64,000 nucleotides of DNA from JACVRW01 sp035650215 (GCA_035650215.1 DASRIC010000002.1:124001-188000), one strand, 5' to 3'; counted from the stretch's first letter, positions 51,860 to 59,964 are shown. Program-made: numbers and translations. Notes: generated by a model from the letters alone, not told the origin.

Positions 51860-51986
51860 CGCGGCGCCGGGTCCGCCCGCTGCACCCTGGTTCCCGGGAT
51901 CTATCGCGCGCGCCGTGGCTCTGGACGGCGCGGGCAACCGCTCGAAGCCGCGGATCGCGACGTTCACGATCGTGCCCGCCGGCTGA
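51860..51986 (+). pseudogene. Remnant of an Ig-like/extracellular repeat protein C-terminus
   Basis: In one frame LVPGIYRAR, then after a one-base frameshift AVALDGAGNRSKPRIATFTI and VPAG followed by a stop. This matches the closing strand pattern (PG.YRARA.A.DAAGNRS.PR...FTI) of bacterial Ig-like domains at the end of cell-surface proteins. Only about 40 residues are left, in two frames, so it is a fossil. It is followed by the threonine aldolase region. Confidence 0.5.
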
Positions 51987-52070
51987 CCTCCCCGAGAAGT
52001 TCGCCCGGCTCCCGCGTCCGGGCTCCGGAATTCTTCCCGCACCGCCCGGGATGTAATCCTCGAGTGCCTC

Positions 52071-52180
52071 GCTAGTGGTCACTCCCGCAATTCCGTTCCG
52101 TTCTGGCGGCGTCCGGACGCGCCCGGCCACGCCCAGTCGCGCGCCAGACCCGGAACCTAATGGCGTTCGCGACCACTAGC
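52071..52180. repeat. 10-bp inverted repeat pair 90 bp apart
   Basis: GCTAGTGGTC (52071-52080) and GACCACTAGC (52171-52180) are perfect inverted copies. The right copy overlaps the TAGCCT promoter box of the next gene, so looping by a regulator is possible; chance or the ends of a lost element are alternatives. Confidence 0.4.
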
Positions 52181-52182
52181 CT
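52177..52182 (+). promoter_or_regulatory. Predicted -10 box TAGCCT for threonine aldolase
   Basis: TAGCCT, 11 bp before the GTG at 52194. Confidence 0.45.
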
Positions 52183-52193
52183 GCGGGCCGCCC

Positions 52194-53192
52194 GTGGTCA
52201 ACCTCTACTCGGACACGCAGACCCGCCCGACAGACGCGATGCGGCGGGCGATCGCGTCGGCCGAGGTGGCCGACGAGCAGCGGCTCGCGGACCCGACCAC
52301 GAACCGGCTTCAGCAGCGCGTGGCCGAGCTGCTCGGTCAGGAGGCCGCTCTGTTCCTGCCGAGCGGCACGATGTGCAACCAGATCGCGTTCCGGGTGCAC
52401 GCCCGTGGCGCCGGCGACGAGATGATCCTCGACCGCAGCGCGCACCCGATCATCGCCGAGGCGGGCGGGCCGGCCCAGAACGCGCAGCTGATGATCAACG
52501 CGCTCGACGGCGAGGGCGGGATCTTCACCGTGGAGCAGCTGGCCGCCGCCATCCGCCCGCCGAGCCGCTACCTGCCCCGCTCGCGACTCGTGTCCGTCGA
52601 GCAGACCACCAACATGGGCGGCGGCCGGGTCTGGACGCTCGAGCGCCTGCGCGCCGTTCTCGGGCGGGCGCGCGAGCACGGCCTGCGCGCGCACATGGAC
52701 GGGGCGCGTCTCATGAACGCCGTCGTGGCGTCGGGCGTGCCGGCCGCCGAGTTCGCCGGCGGCTTCGACAGCGCGTGGCTCGACTTCACGAAGGGCCTCG
52801 GCGCGCCGGTTGGCGCGGTGCTCGCGGGCTCGGGAGACCTGATCGACGAGGCCTGGCGCTGGAAGCAGATGATGGGCGGCTCGTTCCGGCAATCGGGCAT
52901 CGTTGCCGCCGGCTGCCTGCACGCGCTCGACCACCACGTCGAGCGGCTGGCCGACGACCACGAGAACGCGCGCGTGCTTGCGGACGGGCTCGCCGAGCTG
53001 GGCTGCGAGGTGGTGCCGCCCGAGACGAACATCGTGATCTTCGCCGCTCCGGAGGGCTTCGCCGAGCGAATGGCCGAGCGCGGGATCGAGCTGAGCGCAA
53101 CGTTCGACGGCCGCCTGCGCGCCGTCACGCACCTCGACGTCGACCGCTCCGGCATCGACGAGGCCCTCGCGGCCGCCCGTGAAGCGTTGTAG
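52194..53192 (+). CDS. Low-specificity L-threonine aldolase-type PLP enzyme
   Basis: Cleaves threonine/allo-threonine to glycine and acetaldehyde, or a related beta-eliminating reaction. The 332 residues follow the beta-eliminating lyase family: VNLYSDTQTRPTDAMRRAI at the N-terminus, ALFLPSGTMCNQIAFRVHARG, HMDGARLMNAVVASG with the PLP-binding Asp, and WLDFTKGLGAPVGAVLAG with the Schiff-base Lys. LRAVTHLDVD closes the protein. The start is GTG 52194. It is a single-gene unit closed by a strong hairpin. Confidence 0.9.
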   Translation: MVNLYSDTQTRPTDAMRRAIASAEVADEQRLADPTTNRLQQRVAELLGQEAALFLPSGTMCNQIAFRVHARGAGDEMILDRSAHPIIAEAGGPAQNAQLMINALDGEGGIFTVEQLAAAIRPPSRYLPRSRLVSVEQTTNMGGGRVWTLERLRAVLGRAREHGLRAHMDGARLMNAVVASGVPAAEFAGGFDSAWLDFTKGLGAPVGAVLAGSGDLIDEAWRWKQMMGGSFRQSGIVAAGCLHALDHHVERLADDHENARVLADGLAELGCEVVPPETNIVIFAAPEGFAERMAERGIELSATFDGRLRAVTHLDVDRSGIDEALAAAREAL

Positions 53193-53199
53193 GCGGGAA

Positions 53200-53220
53200 G
53201 CAGCCGGCTCGGCCGGCTGC
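53200..53220 (+). terminator. Stem-loop terminator after threonine aldolase
   Basis: Arms GCAGCCGGC and GCCGGCTGC with a TCG loop, 8 bp after the stop. It has the same design as the stem-loops at 30502-30522 and 30765-30785, and no T-run. Confidence 0.55.
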
Positions 53221-53230
53221 GCTCCGTTGC

Positions 53231-53236
53231 TAAGGT
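53231..53236 (+). promoter_or_regulatory. Predicted -10 box TAAGGT for rpmB
   Basis: TAAGGT, 8 bp before the rpmB GTG. Confidence 0.5.
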
Positions 53237-53244
53237 GATCCGCC

Positions 53245-53436
53245 GTGCCGAAGGTCTGTTACGTGTGTGGAAAGGGCCCCTCGTTCGGGAACAGCCGCAG
53301 CCACTCGATGGTGGCCACCAGGCGGCGCTTCAACCCGAACCTCCAGAAGGTCCGCATCTCCGTGGGCGGAGCGCCCTCTCGCGAGTACGTCTGCACGCGC
53401 TGCCTGAAGGCCGGCAAGGTCCTCAAGCACGTCTGA
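53245..53436 (+). CDS. rpmB: 50S ribosomal protein L28
   Basis: 63 residues of the zinc-containing (C+) form: CYVCGKGPSFGNSRSHS at 5-21 and YVCTRCLKAGKVLKHV at the end give two CxxC pairs. RRRFNPNLQKVRI is the L28 signature. The GTG start follows a -10 box, so translation probably begins on a leaderless or very short leader. It is separated from fakA by its own promoter. Confidence 0.95.
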   Translation: MPKVCYVCGKGPSFGNSRSHSMVATRRRFNPNLQKVRISVGGAPSREYVCTRCLKAGKVLKHV

Positions 53437-53462
53437 CGAACGAGGCGAGCCGGGCGAAGGTG

Positions 53463-53468
53463 TAAAAC
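53463..53468 (+). promoter_or_regulatory. Predicted -10 box TAAAAC for the fakA-like gene
   Basis: TAAAAC, exactly 6 bp before the GTG at 53475. Confidence 0.45.
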
Positions 53469-53474
53469 CTGCCC

Positions 53475-55118
53475 GTGCCCGACGAGAGCCTCATCCGCTT
53501 CCGGCGCGTCGTGGCCGCGGCGCTCGGCGAGCTCGAGAGCCGCCGCCAGGAGGTGAACGACCTGAACGTGTTCCCGGTCGCCGACGGCGACACGGGGGAC
53601 AACATGGCGCTCACCATGAAGGCGGTCCTCGACGAGCTCGACACCATGGGCGGGGACCCGATCGACGTTATCGGCCGCGACGCCATCGTGAGCGCCGTGG
53701 CCCGCGCGGCGCTGCTCGGCGCGCGCGGCAACAGCGGCGTGATCCTGTCCCAGATCGTGCGCGGGGCGGCGGAGGAGCTCGCCTCGCGGCCCGGCGAGCT
53801 GGTCGACCCGATCCTGGTCTCGGCCGCGCTCGCGCGGGCGGCGGACGCCGCCTACGCGTCGGTGCGCGACCCCGCCGAGGGCACGATGCTCTCGGCCGTG
53901 CGCGCGATGGCGCGCCGGGTGGCGCACGACCTCGCCCACATGGACACCCGGCGGCTCGGGCCCGACGTCACGGCCGCGGAGCAGGACGCCCTGCTCGCGG
54001 AGGTGCTCGAGAACGCGCTCGAGGCCGCCAAGGAGGCGGTCGAGCGCGGCCCGGAGCAGCTCGCGATCCTGCGCGAGTCCGGCGTGGTCGACGCCGGCGC
54101 CTACGGCCTCACGGTGATCGTCGCCGGCTGCCTGGCCGCCCTGCGCGACCAGGCCGCGCCGGAGCTCGAGCACCAGTACGCGCCCGCCGCGCTCCACCTC
54201 CCCGAGCACGAGTCCTCGAGCTTCCGCTTCTGTACGAACTTCGCGGTCACCGGCGAGGCCCTCGACGGCGGCCGCTACACCCCGCTGCTCGAGGACATCG
54301 GCGACTCCGTGCTCGTGGTCGGGGACGACCGCACGCTGCGCGTGCACGTGCACACCGACGACCCGGAGCGAGCGGTGGCGCTCTTCGACTCGGCCGGCGA
54401 GGTCTCCCGCTTCGACGTGGCCGACATGCACGAGCAGGTGGCCGAGCGGAGCGCGCGGCTCGCCGGCGAGGGCACCGCGGCCGCCCAGAGCACCTGCTCG
54501 GTGGTCGCGGTCGCGAGCGGCGAGGGCGTCAAGCGGCTCTACGAGGAGCTTGGCGTGCTGGTGGTCGACGGCGGCGCCACGATGAACCCCTCCACGTACG
54601 AGCTCCTGGCGGGCATCCACGCCGCGCCGGGGGCGGAGGTGGTCGTGCTGCCCAACAGCCCGAACGTGATCCTCGCCGCCGAGCGGGCGTCCGAGCTCTC
54701 GGACAAGCCGGCGCGGGTCGTGCCCACGACCGCCCCCCAGGAGGGCCTGGCGGCGCTGCTCGCCTTCGACCCGGACGCGGACTGCGCGCGCAACGCGCAC
54801 GCCGTCGGCCGCGCCGCCGACGCCCTGCGCGTGGGCGGGGTCGCCCCGGCTGCGCGCGACGACGCGCTGGGCCGCTTCAGCGCCGGCGAGGCGCTCGGGT
54901 ACGCGGGCGGCGAGCTGGTGGCCTGGGGCGATCCGGCCGCCACGCTCGCGACGACGCTCGGGCGGATCGCCCACGGCGCTGAGCTGCTCACCTGCATCGC
55001 GGGCGACGGCCCGCCGCTCGGTCGCGACGACGTCGAGGCGCGCGTGCCCGACGGGGTCGAGGTGGAGTACCACGAGGGCGGCCAGCCCGCCTGGTGGTGG
55101 CTCCTGTGCGCGGAGTGA
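53475..55118 (+). CDS. fakA: DAK2/DegV-fold protein, FakA-like fatty acid kinase
   Basis: 547 residues. The N-terminal DhaL (DAK2) domain has NDLNVFPVADGDTGDNM (about 28-44) with the Asp ligands for Mg-ATP, and GARGNSGVILSQIVRG near 85. A middle domain has FRFCTNFAV and IGDSVLVVGDDRTLRVHVHTDDP, and a C-terminal DegV-like domain has VVLPNSPNVILAAERA. FakA phosphorylates fatty acids bound by FakB for phospholipid synthesis. No fakB is in view, but plsX lies downstream in the same block. This gene-recG adjacency is conserved with yloV-recG of Firmicutes. Confidence 0.86.
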   Translation: MPDESLIRFRRVVAAALGELESRRQEVNDLNVFPVADGDTGDNMALTMKAVLDELDTMGGDPIDVIGRDAIVSAVARAALLGARGNSGVILSQIVRGAAEELASRPGELVDPILVSAALARAADAAYASVRDPAEGTMLSAVRAMARRVAHDLAHMDTRRLGPDVTAAEQDALLAEVLENALEAAKEAVERGPEQLAILRESGVVDAGAYGLTVIVAGCLAALRDQAAPELEHQYAPAALHLPEHESSSFRFCTNFAVTGEALDGGRYTPLLEDIGDSVLVVGDDRTLRVHVHTDDPERAVALFDSAGEVSRFDVADMHEQVAERSARLAGEGTAAAQSTCSVVAVASGEGVKRLYEELGVLVVDGGATMNPSTYELLAGIHAAPGAEVVVLPNSPNVILAAERASELSDKPARVVPTTAPQEGLAALLAFDPDADCARNAHAVGRAADALRVGGVAPAARDDALGRFSAGEALGYAGGELVAWGDPAATLATTLGRIAHGAELLTCIAGDGPPLGRDDVEARVPDGVEVEYHEGGQPAWWWLLCAE

Positions 55119-57256
55119 GCCGGGCACCCACTCGCTTCGCCTCCACCCACGAGCTGAGCGCCCACGAGCTGACCGCCCCCGAGCTGCGCTCGATCCCGCG
55201 CCCCAGCCGGCTGGCCGAGCCCGTTCGCCTGCGCGGCGCCCCCGGAAAGGCCCTCGCGGCACTCGGGATCGACACGAGCGCGGACCTGATCGAGCACCTG
55301 CCGCACTCGCACCGCGACCGCCGCGACGTGCGCCTCGTGGCCGACCTGATGGTGGGGGAGGAGGCCACGGTGGCCGTGGCGGTGCGCGGCGTGCGCGTCA
55401 AGCCGATGCGCGACCGGCGCCGCAAGCGGGTCGAGGCCCGGGTGTTCGACGAGAGCGGGCCGCTCCTGGCCGTCTGGTTCAACCAGCCCTGGCTCGCCCG
55501 GCAGCTCGGCGAGGGCGCCACCGTGCTGCTTCACGGCAAGCTGCGCCGCGCGGGAGAGTTCTGGGTGGCCGAGCACGAGCTGTTCGGAGGGGCGAACGGC
55601 GGCGGCAGCGCACCCGTGCACACCGTGGGACTAGTGCCGGTCCATCCCGCCAGCGAGGGCATCAGCGCCGCGCGGGTGCGCCAGCTCGTGTGGGACGCCT
55701 ACCACCTCATCTTCGACGTGGTGGAGCCGCTGCCCGGCAGGCTTCGCGCCGGCGAGGGACTGACCGACCGCGCCGCCGCGCTCTGCGCCGCCCACTTCCC
55801 GGACCGCGAGGAGGACGAGCGCGGCGCGCGCCACCGGCTCGCCTTCGAGGAGCTGTTCCTGCTCCAGCTCGCCGTGGCGGGCCGGCGCCGCTCGCGCCGC
55901 GAGGGGCGCCGCGCCCGGCCGCTCGCGGCACGCGGCACGCTCGTCGGGCCCTGGAGCGAGGCGCTGCCGTTCGAGCTCACCGCCGACCAGCGCGCCGCCC
56001 TGGCGGCCATCGACGCGGACCTCGCCGGCGAGCGCCCGATGCAGCGGCTGTTGATGGGGGAGGTCGGCGCCGGCAAGACGGTGGTGGCGCTCGGGGCGAT
56101 GCTGCGCGCGCTCGAGAACGACGCCCAGGCCGCGCTGATGGCGCCCACCGAGACGCTCGCGGAGCAGCACCACCGGACGCTCGACACGCTGCTCGGCGGC
56201 GCCCGGCCGGTCGAGCTGCTCACCGGCTCGACGCCGACCGCGCGCCGGCGCGATCTGCTCGGCCGGCTCGCCGACGGGCAGCTCGGCCTCGTGGTCGGCA
56301 CGCACGCGCTGATCGAGCCCGATGTCGAGTTCCAGTCGCTCGCGGTGGTGGTCGTCGACGAGCAGCACCGCTTCGGTGTGCGCCAGCGCGCAGCGCTCGA
56401 CGCCAAGGCCGGCGGCGAGCTCTCGCCCCACACGCTCCACATGACGGCCACGCCGATTCCGCGCACGCTCTCGCTCACGGCTTACGGCGACCTCGACGCC
56501 ACCGTTCTGCGCGAGCTGCCGAGTGGACGGCAGCCGGTCGAGACCCACGTGGTCGACGGAGCACGTGCCCGGGCGCGCGCCTACGAGCGCATCCGCGAGG
56601 AGATCGCGGCGGGCAGGCAGTGCTTCGTGGTCTGCCCGCTCGTCGAGGAGTCCGAGGCGCTGCAGGCCACGGCGGCGACCGCCGAGTACGAGCGCCTGCG
56701 CACGACCGAGTTCCGCGACCAGCGCGTGGAGCTGATCCACGGCCAGATGCCCTCGAAGCGCAAGGCCGCCTCGATGGAGGCGTTCGCCGCCGGCGAGGCC
56801 GACGTGCTCGTGGCCACCAGCGTGATCGAGGTGGGCATCGACGTGCCCAACGCCACGGTGATGCTGATCGAGGCCGCGGAGCGCTACGGCCTCTCGCAGC
56901 TCCACCAGCTGCGGGGCCGCGTGGGGCGGGGCGAGCACCGTTCGCTCTGCATCCTGTTCGGCGACCCGAAGCTGCCGAGGCTCGAGGCGATCGCCCGCGA
57001 GCGCGACGGCTTCCGCCTGGCCGAGATCGACCTCGAGCTGCGCGGGGCGGGCGACGTGCTCGGCACGCGCCAGCACGGGCTCCCCGAGTTCCGCGTGGCC
57101 CGCCTTCCCGAGGACACCGAGCTGCTCGTGCGGGCCCGCGACCGCGCCGACGCCCTGCTGTTCGACGACCCCGCCCTTGAGCAGCCCGAGCACGGCCTGT
57201 TGCGCGCGGCGGTGGCCGCCCGCTTCGGGCCCGAGCTCGACCCGATCCCGGCGTGA
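55115..57256 (+). CDS. recG: ATP-dependent DNA helicase RecG
   Basis: Remodels stalled forks and Holliday junctions. The start is GTG 55115, overlapping the previous stop (GTGA); two further in-frame GTGs upstream lie inside the preceding gene. The protein has 713 residues. The N-terminal wedge/OB region contains LIEHLPHSHRDRRDV, then Walker A MGEVGAGKTVVAL near 315, VVVDEQHRFGVRQR near 413, MTATPIPRTLSLTAYGD and QLHQLRGRVGRG. The order and length fit RecG. Adjacent to rsmD with a 4-base overlap. Confidence 0.95.
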   Translation: MSRAPTRFASTHELSAHELTAPELRSIPRPSRLAEPVRLRGAPGKALAALGIDTSADLIEHLPHSHRDRRDVRLVADLMVGEEATVAVAVRGVRVKPMRDRRRKRVEARVFDESGPLLAVWFNQPWLARQLGEGATVLLHGKLRRAGEFWVAEHELFGGANGGGSAPVHTVGLVPVHPASEGISAARVRQLVWDAYHLIFDVVEPLPGRLRAGEGLTDRAAALCAAHFPDREEDERGARHRLAFEELFLLQLAVAGRRRSRREGRRARPLAARGTLVGPWSEALPFELTADQRAALAAIDADLAGERPMQRLLMGEVGAGKTVVALGAMLRALENDAQAALMAPTETLAEQHHRTLDTLLGGARPVELLTGSTPTARRRDLLGRLADGQLGLVVGTHALIEPDVEFQSLAVVVVDEQHRFGVRQRAALDAKAGGELSPHTLHMTATPIPRTLSLTAYGDLDATVLRELPSGRQPVETHVVDGARARARAYERIREEIAAGRQCFVVCPLVEESEALQATAATAEYERLRTTEFRDQRVELIHGQMPSKRKAASMEAFAAGEADVLVATSVIEVGIDVPNATVMLIEAAERYGLSQLHQLRGRVGRGEHRSLCILFGDPKLPRLEAIARERDGFRLAEIDLELRGAGDVLGTRQHGLPEFRVARLPEDTELLVRARDRADALLFDDPALEQPEHGLLRAAVAARFGPELDPIPA

Positions 57257-57774
57257 GGGTCGTGGCCGGGGAGTTCAAGGGCCGGCGCCTGCAGGCCCCC
57301 GCGGGCGCGCGCACGCGCCCGACCGCAGACCGGGTGCGCGAGGCGGTCTTCTCGATGCTCGCCGACGTGCAGGGCGCCCGCGTTCTCGACCTCTATGCGG
57401 GCTCGGGGGCGCTCGGCATCGAGGCGCTCTCGCGCGGCGCCCGGCTCGTGGTGTTCGTTGAACGCGACCGGCGCGCTCTCGCGGCGATCCGGCGCAACCT
57501 CGACGCGGTGGGCGCGGAGGCGACGGTCCTCGCCCGCGACGCGCTGTCGGTGCTCGGGGAGGCTCGCGGTCCGTACGACCTCATTTTCTGCGACCCGCCC
57601 TATGATTCTGCGGCCCGCCTGGCCGCGCCGCTCTCCGAGCTGCTGCCGGCGGTGCTCTCCGACGACGCCCGCATCGTGACCGAATCCGCCAAACGCACCC
57701 CGCTCGAGCTGTCGCTACCGCTCCTCACCGAGCGGACCTACGGCGACACTCGAATCGCGATCCATGGCCGCTGA
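57253..57774 (+). CDS. rsmD: 16S rRNA (guanine966-N2)-methyltransferase
   Basis: Methylates G966 in the small subunit RNA. The 173 residues start VRVVAGEFKGRRLQAP and TRPTADRVREAVFSML, the family signature. SAM-binding LDLYAGSGALGIEALSRGA lies near 45, and catalytic DLIFCDPPYD (NPPY-type motif) near 112. GTG start overlapping the recG stop; the end overlaps coaD by 11 bp. The rsmD-coaD pair is widely conserved. Confidence 0.95.
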   Translation: MRVVAGEFKGRRLQAPAGARTRPTADRVREAVFSMLADVQGARVLDLYAGSGALGIEALSRGARLVVFVERDRRALAAIRRNLDAVGAEATVLARDALSVLGEARGPYDLIFCDPPYDSAARLAAPLSELLPAVLSDDARIVTESAKRTPLELSLPLLTERTYGDTRIAIHGR

Positions 57775-58267
57775 GCGCAACCAGGGGACGGCCGTCTGCC
57801 CCGGGTCCTACGACCCGATCACCTTCGGGCACCTCGACATCATCGGCCGCGCGGCGCACGTGTTCGATCGCGTGGTCGTCGGGGTGGTGAACCAGCCTGT
57901 GCGCAAGAAGAAGACGCTGTTCGAGGCGGAGGAGCGGGTCAGCTTCATCAAGGGCGAGGTCGCGGAATACGGCAATGTGCAGGTAAAACCCTTTGATACG
58001 CTGCTCGTCGACTTCGCCCGTGAGCACGGGGCAAAGGCGATCGTCAAGGGTCTTCGAGCGATCTCGGACTTCGAGTACGAGTTCGAGATGAACCAGCTGA
58101 ACCGTAAGCTCGCCCCGGACATTGAGAGCATCTACTTGATGAGCGCGCCCCAGTACAGCTTCCTGAGCTCCAGCGGAGTGAAGGAGCTGGCGATGTTCGG
58201 CGGCGATGTGGGCGGACTTGTGCCCGACCAGGTGGCATCCCGTTTGCAGGAAGAACTGAAGCGGTAG
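57764..58267 (+). CDS. coaD: Phosphopantetheine adenylyltransferase
   Basis: Penultimate step of coenzyme A synthesis. The 167-residue protein has AVCPGSYDPITFGHLDII (11-28), the nucleotidyltransferase TxGH motif. KAIVKGLRAISDFEYEFEMNQLNRKL and YSFLSSSGVKELAMFGGDV follow, all typical of PPAT. The N-terminal ten residues are an extension. The ATG at 57764 lies inside the end of rsmD. Confidence 0.95.
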   Translation: MAAERNQGTAVCPGSYDPITFGHLDIIGRAAHVFDRVVVGVVNQPVRKKKTLFEAEERVSFIKGEVAEYGNVQVKPFDTLLVDFAREHGAKAIVKGLRAISDFEYEFEMNQLNRKLAPDIESIYLMSAPQYSFLSSSGVKELAMFGGDVGGLVPDQVASRLQEELKR

Positions 58268-58285
58268 AGAACTGAGGAACCGCGC

Positions 58286-58753
58286 ATGGACGTCCTAGTC
58301 CTGATTGACAAGCTCGACGACACGATTCACAACGCAAAGCCCGTTCCCCTGACGGATCAGGTGCGCGTGGACAAAGAGGAGGTCTACGACATCCTCGATC
58401 AGATGCGCGCCACGATCCCCGAGGAGATCAAGCAGGCGCGCTGGATCGTGAAGGAGCGCCAGGAGATGCTCGCCGAGGCCAAGCGCGAGGCGGAGCGGAT
58501 CATCAAGGAGGCGCGCGAGGAGCAGATCCGCCTGATCTCCGAGGAGGAGGTCGTGAAGCAGGCGGAGCGCCAGGCCGACGAGATCGTGGAGGACGCCCGC
58601 GCCCGCGAGCGCGAGATCCGCCTCGGCGCGGAGGACTACGCCGACGACATCCTCAACACCCTCGAGGTCAACCTCACGAAGTTCATCGCGGCCGTGCAGC
58701 GCGGCAGGGACCGGCTCCAGGGCCGCGAGCACGAAGAGGCCGAAGTCGGCTGA
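58286..58753 (+). CDS. sepIVA: SepIVA/DivIVA-like coiled-coil protein
   Basis: 155 residues. The start MDVLVLIDKLDDTIHNAKPVPLTDQVRVDKEEVYDILDQM matches the short N-terminal region of actinobacterial SepIVA (a DivIVA-family septation factor). A long charged helix runs from about 45 to 130 (EAERIIKEAREEQIRLISEEE), predicted coiled coil. The mycobacterial protein is longer, about 245 residues, and lies near DUF177 and rnc, as here. It is expected to act in cell division or polar growth in association with the membrane. Start ATG with a GAGGA-like site upstream. Confidence 0.8.
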   Translation: MDVLVLIDKLDDTIHNAKPVPLTDQVRVDKEEVYDILDQMRATIPEEIKQARWIVKERQEMLAEAKREAERIIKEAREEQIRLISEEEVVKQAERQADEIVEDARAREREIRLGAEDYADDILNTLEVNLTKFIAAVQRGRDRLQGREHEEAEVG

Positions 58754-58772
58754 CGCGCCGGGGCGCGGCGCG

Positions 58773-59159
58773 ATGAGCTCCACCGGACGCTGCCTCTGCG
58801 GAGCCGTCCGCTTCGAGGTCGACGGCCCGCTGCGCGACGTGGTCCTCTGCCACTGCGTCGAGTGCCTGCGCTGGCACGGCGGGCCCTGCCCGGCCACGGC
58901 TGCGGAGCGAGACCAGCTCAGGCTCGTCGAGGAGCGCGGGCTGCGCTGGATCGAGAGTCCCGAGAGCGACGCCCACGCGCGGCGCGGCTTCTGCGGCGAA
59001 TGCGGCTCGAGCCTGTTCTGGGCCGCCCCCGACCGGACGACGATCAGCATCTCAGCCGGCACGCTCGATCCCCCCACGGGGCTGCGCACGGTGCGCCAGA
59101 TCTACACCGCGCAGGCGCCGGACTGGGACGAGGTCGATCCCTCCCTGCCCTCCGGGTAG
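58773..59159 (+). CDS. GFA/CENP-V-family zinc protein
   Basis: A 128-residue protein of the glutathione-dependent formaldehyde-activating enzyme (GFA) fold. Zinc-binding cysteines: GRCLCGAVRFEV (Cys7, Cys9), LCHCVECLRWHG (Cys26, 28, 31), and GFCGECGSSLFW near 71. Most family members have unknown substrates, and actinobacteria often lack glutathione, so the name need not reflect function. It lies between sepIVA and a glyoxalase gene. Confidence 0.82.
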   Translation: MSSTGRCLCGAVRFEVDGPLRDVVLCHCVECLRWHGGPCPATAAERDQLRLVEERGLRWIESPESDAHARRGFCGECGSSLFWAAPDRTTISISAGTLDPPTGLRTVRQIYTAQAPDWDEVDPSLPSG

Positions 59160-59162
59160 CGT
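59157..59162 (+). promoter_or_regulatory. Predicted -10 box TAGCGT for the glyoxalase gene
   Basis: TAGCGT, exactly 6 bp before the ATG at 59169; the box overlaps the stop codon of the GFA gene. Confidence 0.48.
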
Positions 59163-59168
59163 TGGGGC

Positions 59169-59549
59169 ATGCCCCGCTATCTCCACACCTGCTACCGCAT
59201 CGGCGACATCGACCGCTCGGTCTCGTTCTACGAGAAACTCGGCTTCGAGGAGCGTCGCCGCATGCCGATCGGCGACGAGGCGACCAACGTCTTCATGGGA
59301 ATGCCCGACGAGGACGAGGTGCTCGAGCTGACCTACAACAACGGCGTCGACTCGTACGACCTCGGCACCGGCTACAACCACATCGCGCTCGCCGTCGACG
59401 ACCTCGACGGCACGCTGTCGGCGCTGGCCGGCGACGGGATCGAGCCCGAGAAGCCGCCCTACCGTCCGGGCGGACGCACCGAGGGGCCGATGATCTGCTT
59501 CGTGCGGGACCCGGACGGCTACCGGGTCGAGCTCATCGGCCGCCCGTAA
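59169..59549 (+). CDS. gloA: Glyoxalase I-family protein (lactoylglutathione lyase-like)
   Basis: 126 residues of the vicinal-oxygen-chelate fold: RYLHTCYRIGDIDRSVSFYEKLGF, then VLELTYNNGV, GTGYNHIALAVDD and FVRDPDGYRVELIGRP. The four metal ligands are all present (His6, Glu53, His71, Glu121), which supports real glyoxalase I activity detoxifying methylglyoxal. The thiol used may be mycothiol or another if glutathione is absent. The ATG follows a -10 box by 6 bp. Its 3' end overlaps by 31 bp with a gene on the other strand. Confidence 0.9.
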   Translation: MPRYLHTCYRIGDIDRSVSFYEKLGFEERRRMPIGDEATNVFMGMPDEDEVLELTYNNGVDSYDLGTGYNHIALAVDDLDGTLSALAGDGIEPEKPPYRPGGRTEGPMICFVRDPDGYRVELIGRP

Positions 59550-59947
59550 CCGCCGACGCCCGCGGCCTCGCGGGCCAGCTCCTCGGTTCGGAAGAAGCCC
59601 CAGAAGCGCAGCCGCCCCGCCTCGGAGAGCCGCGCGGCGAGCCAGAAGTCCTGATCGAGCGGGATGCCGCTGTTGCGGGCGGTGGCGTTCACGTGGAAGC
59701 ACACCACGAGGGCGTCGCCATAGTCGTCGACCCACCGCGGGATCGGCTGCCAGTCCGGAAACACATCGAGCACGGACTCGAGCCAGTCGCGCACTCCGGG
59801 GGCGCCGTCGTAGATCGAGCGCTCCGCCTCGGTCATCAGCGAGCGCACCACCACGTCCGGCTCGCAGAGTGCGAGGAGCGCGTCGAGGTCGCGCTGGTTC
59901 CAGGCGTCGAACGCCGCGCTCACGAGCTCGGCGTTACCGTCGCTCAC
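59519..59947 (-). CDS. SnoaL-like (NTF2 fold) protein, unknown function
   Basis: 142 residues: VSDGNAELVSAAFDAWNQRDLDALLALCEPDVVVR is the classic start of SnoaL/nuclear-transport-factor-2 fold proteins (helix, then cone-shaped barrel). PGVRDWLESVLDVFPDW and ALVVCFHVNATARNSGIPLDQDFWLAARLSEAGRL follow. Such proteins bind small ligands or act as isomerases or cyclases; no catalytic residue can be named. The GTG 59947 is chosen because a TAGCCT box lies 7 bp upstream; the frame further upstream is in the yceD promoter. Confidence 0.75.
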   Translation of the reverse strand: MSDGNAELVSAAFDAWNQRDLDALLALCEPDVVVRSLMTEAERSIYDGAPGVRDWLESVLDVFPDWQPIPRWVDDYGDALVVCFHVNATARNSGIPLDQDFWLAARLSEAGRLRFWGFFRTEELAREAAGVGGYGRPMSSTR

Positions 59948-59954
59948 CGCGTCC

Positions 59955-59964
59955 AGGCTACTCT
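59955..59964. promoter_or_regulatory. Overlapping divergent -10 boxes
   Basis: AGGCTACTCT: on the + strand TACTCT (59959-59964) ends 6 bp before the yceD ATG; on the - strand TAGCCT (59960-59955) ends 7 bp before the GTG of the SnoaL-like gene. The two hexamers share the central TA base pairs. Confidence 0.6.

Larger units (their letters stand above)
51842..52193 (+). other. 352-bp region without an intact gene
   Basis: Contains a frameshifted remnant of a secreted protein's C-terminus (51860-51986), then about 200 bp with a 10-bp inverted repeat pair and the promoter of the threonine aldolase gene. No complete gene was seen on either strand. Confidence 0.55.

Noticed and set aside
51842..52193. 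tRNA or small RNA gene in the longest gene-free stretch
   Set aside because: No T-loop (GGTTCGAATCC-like) or cloverleaf pairing was found; a protein-gene remnant explains part of it.
55094..55114. Upstream GTG starts for recG
   Set aside because: They lie inside the fakA-like gene; GTG 55115 gives the usual GTGA overlap and still includes the conserved N-terminus.
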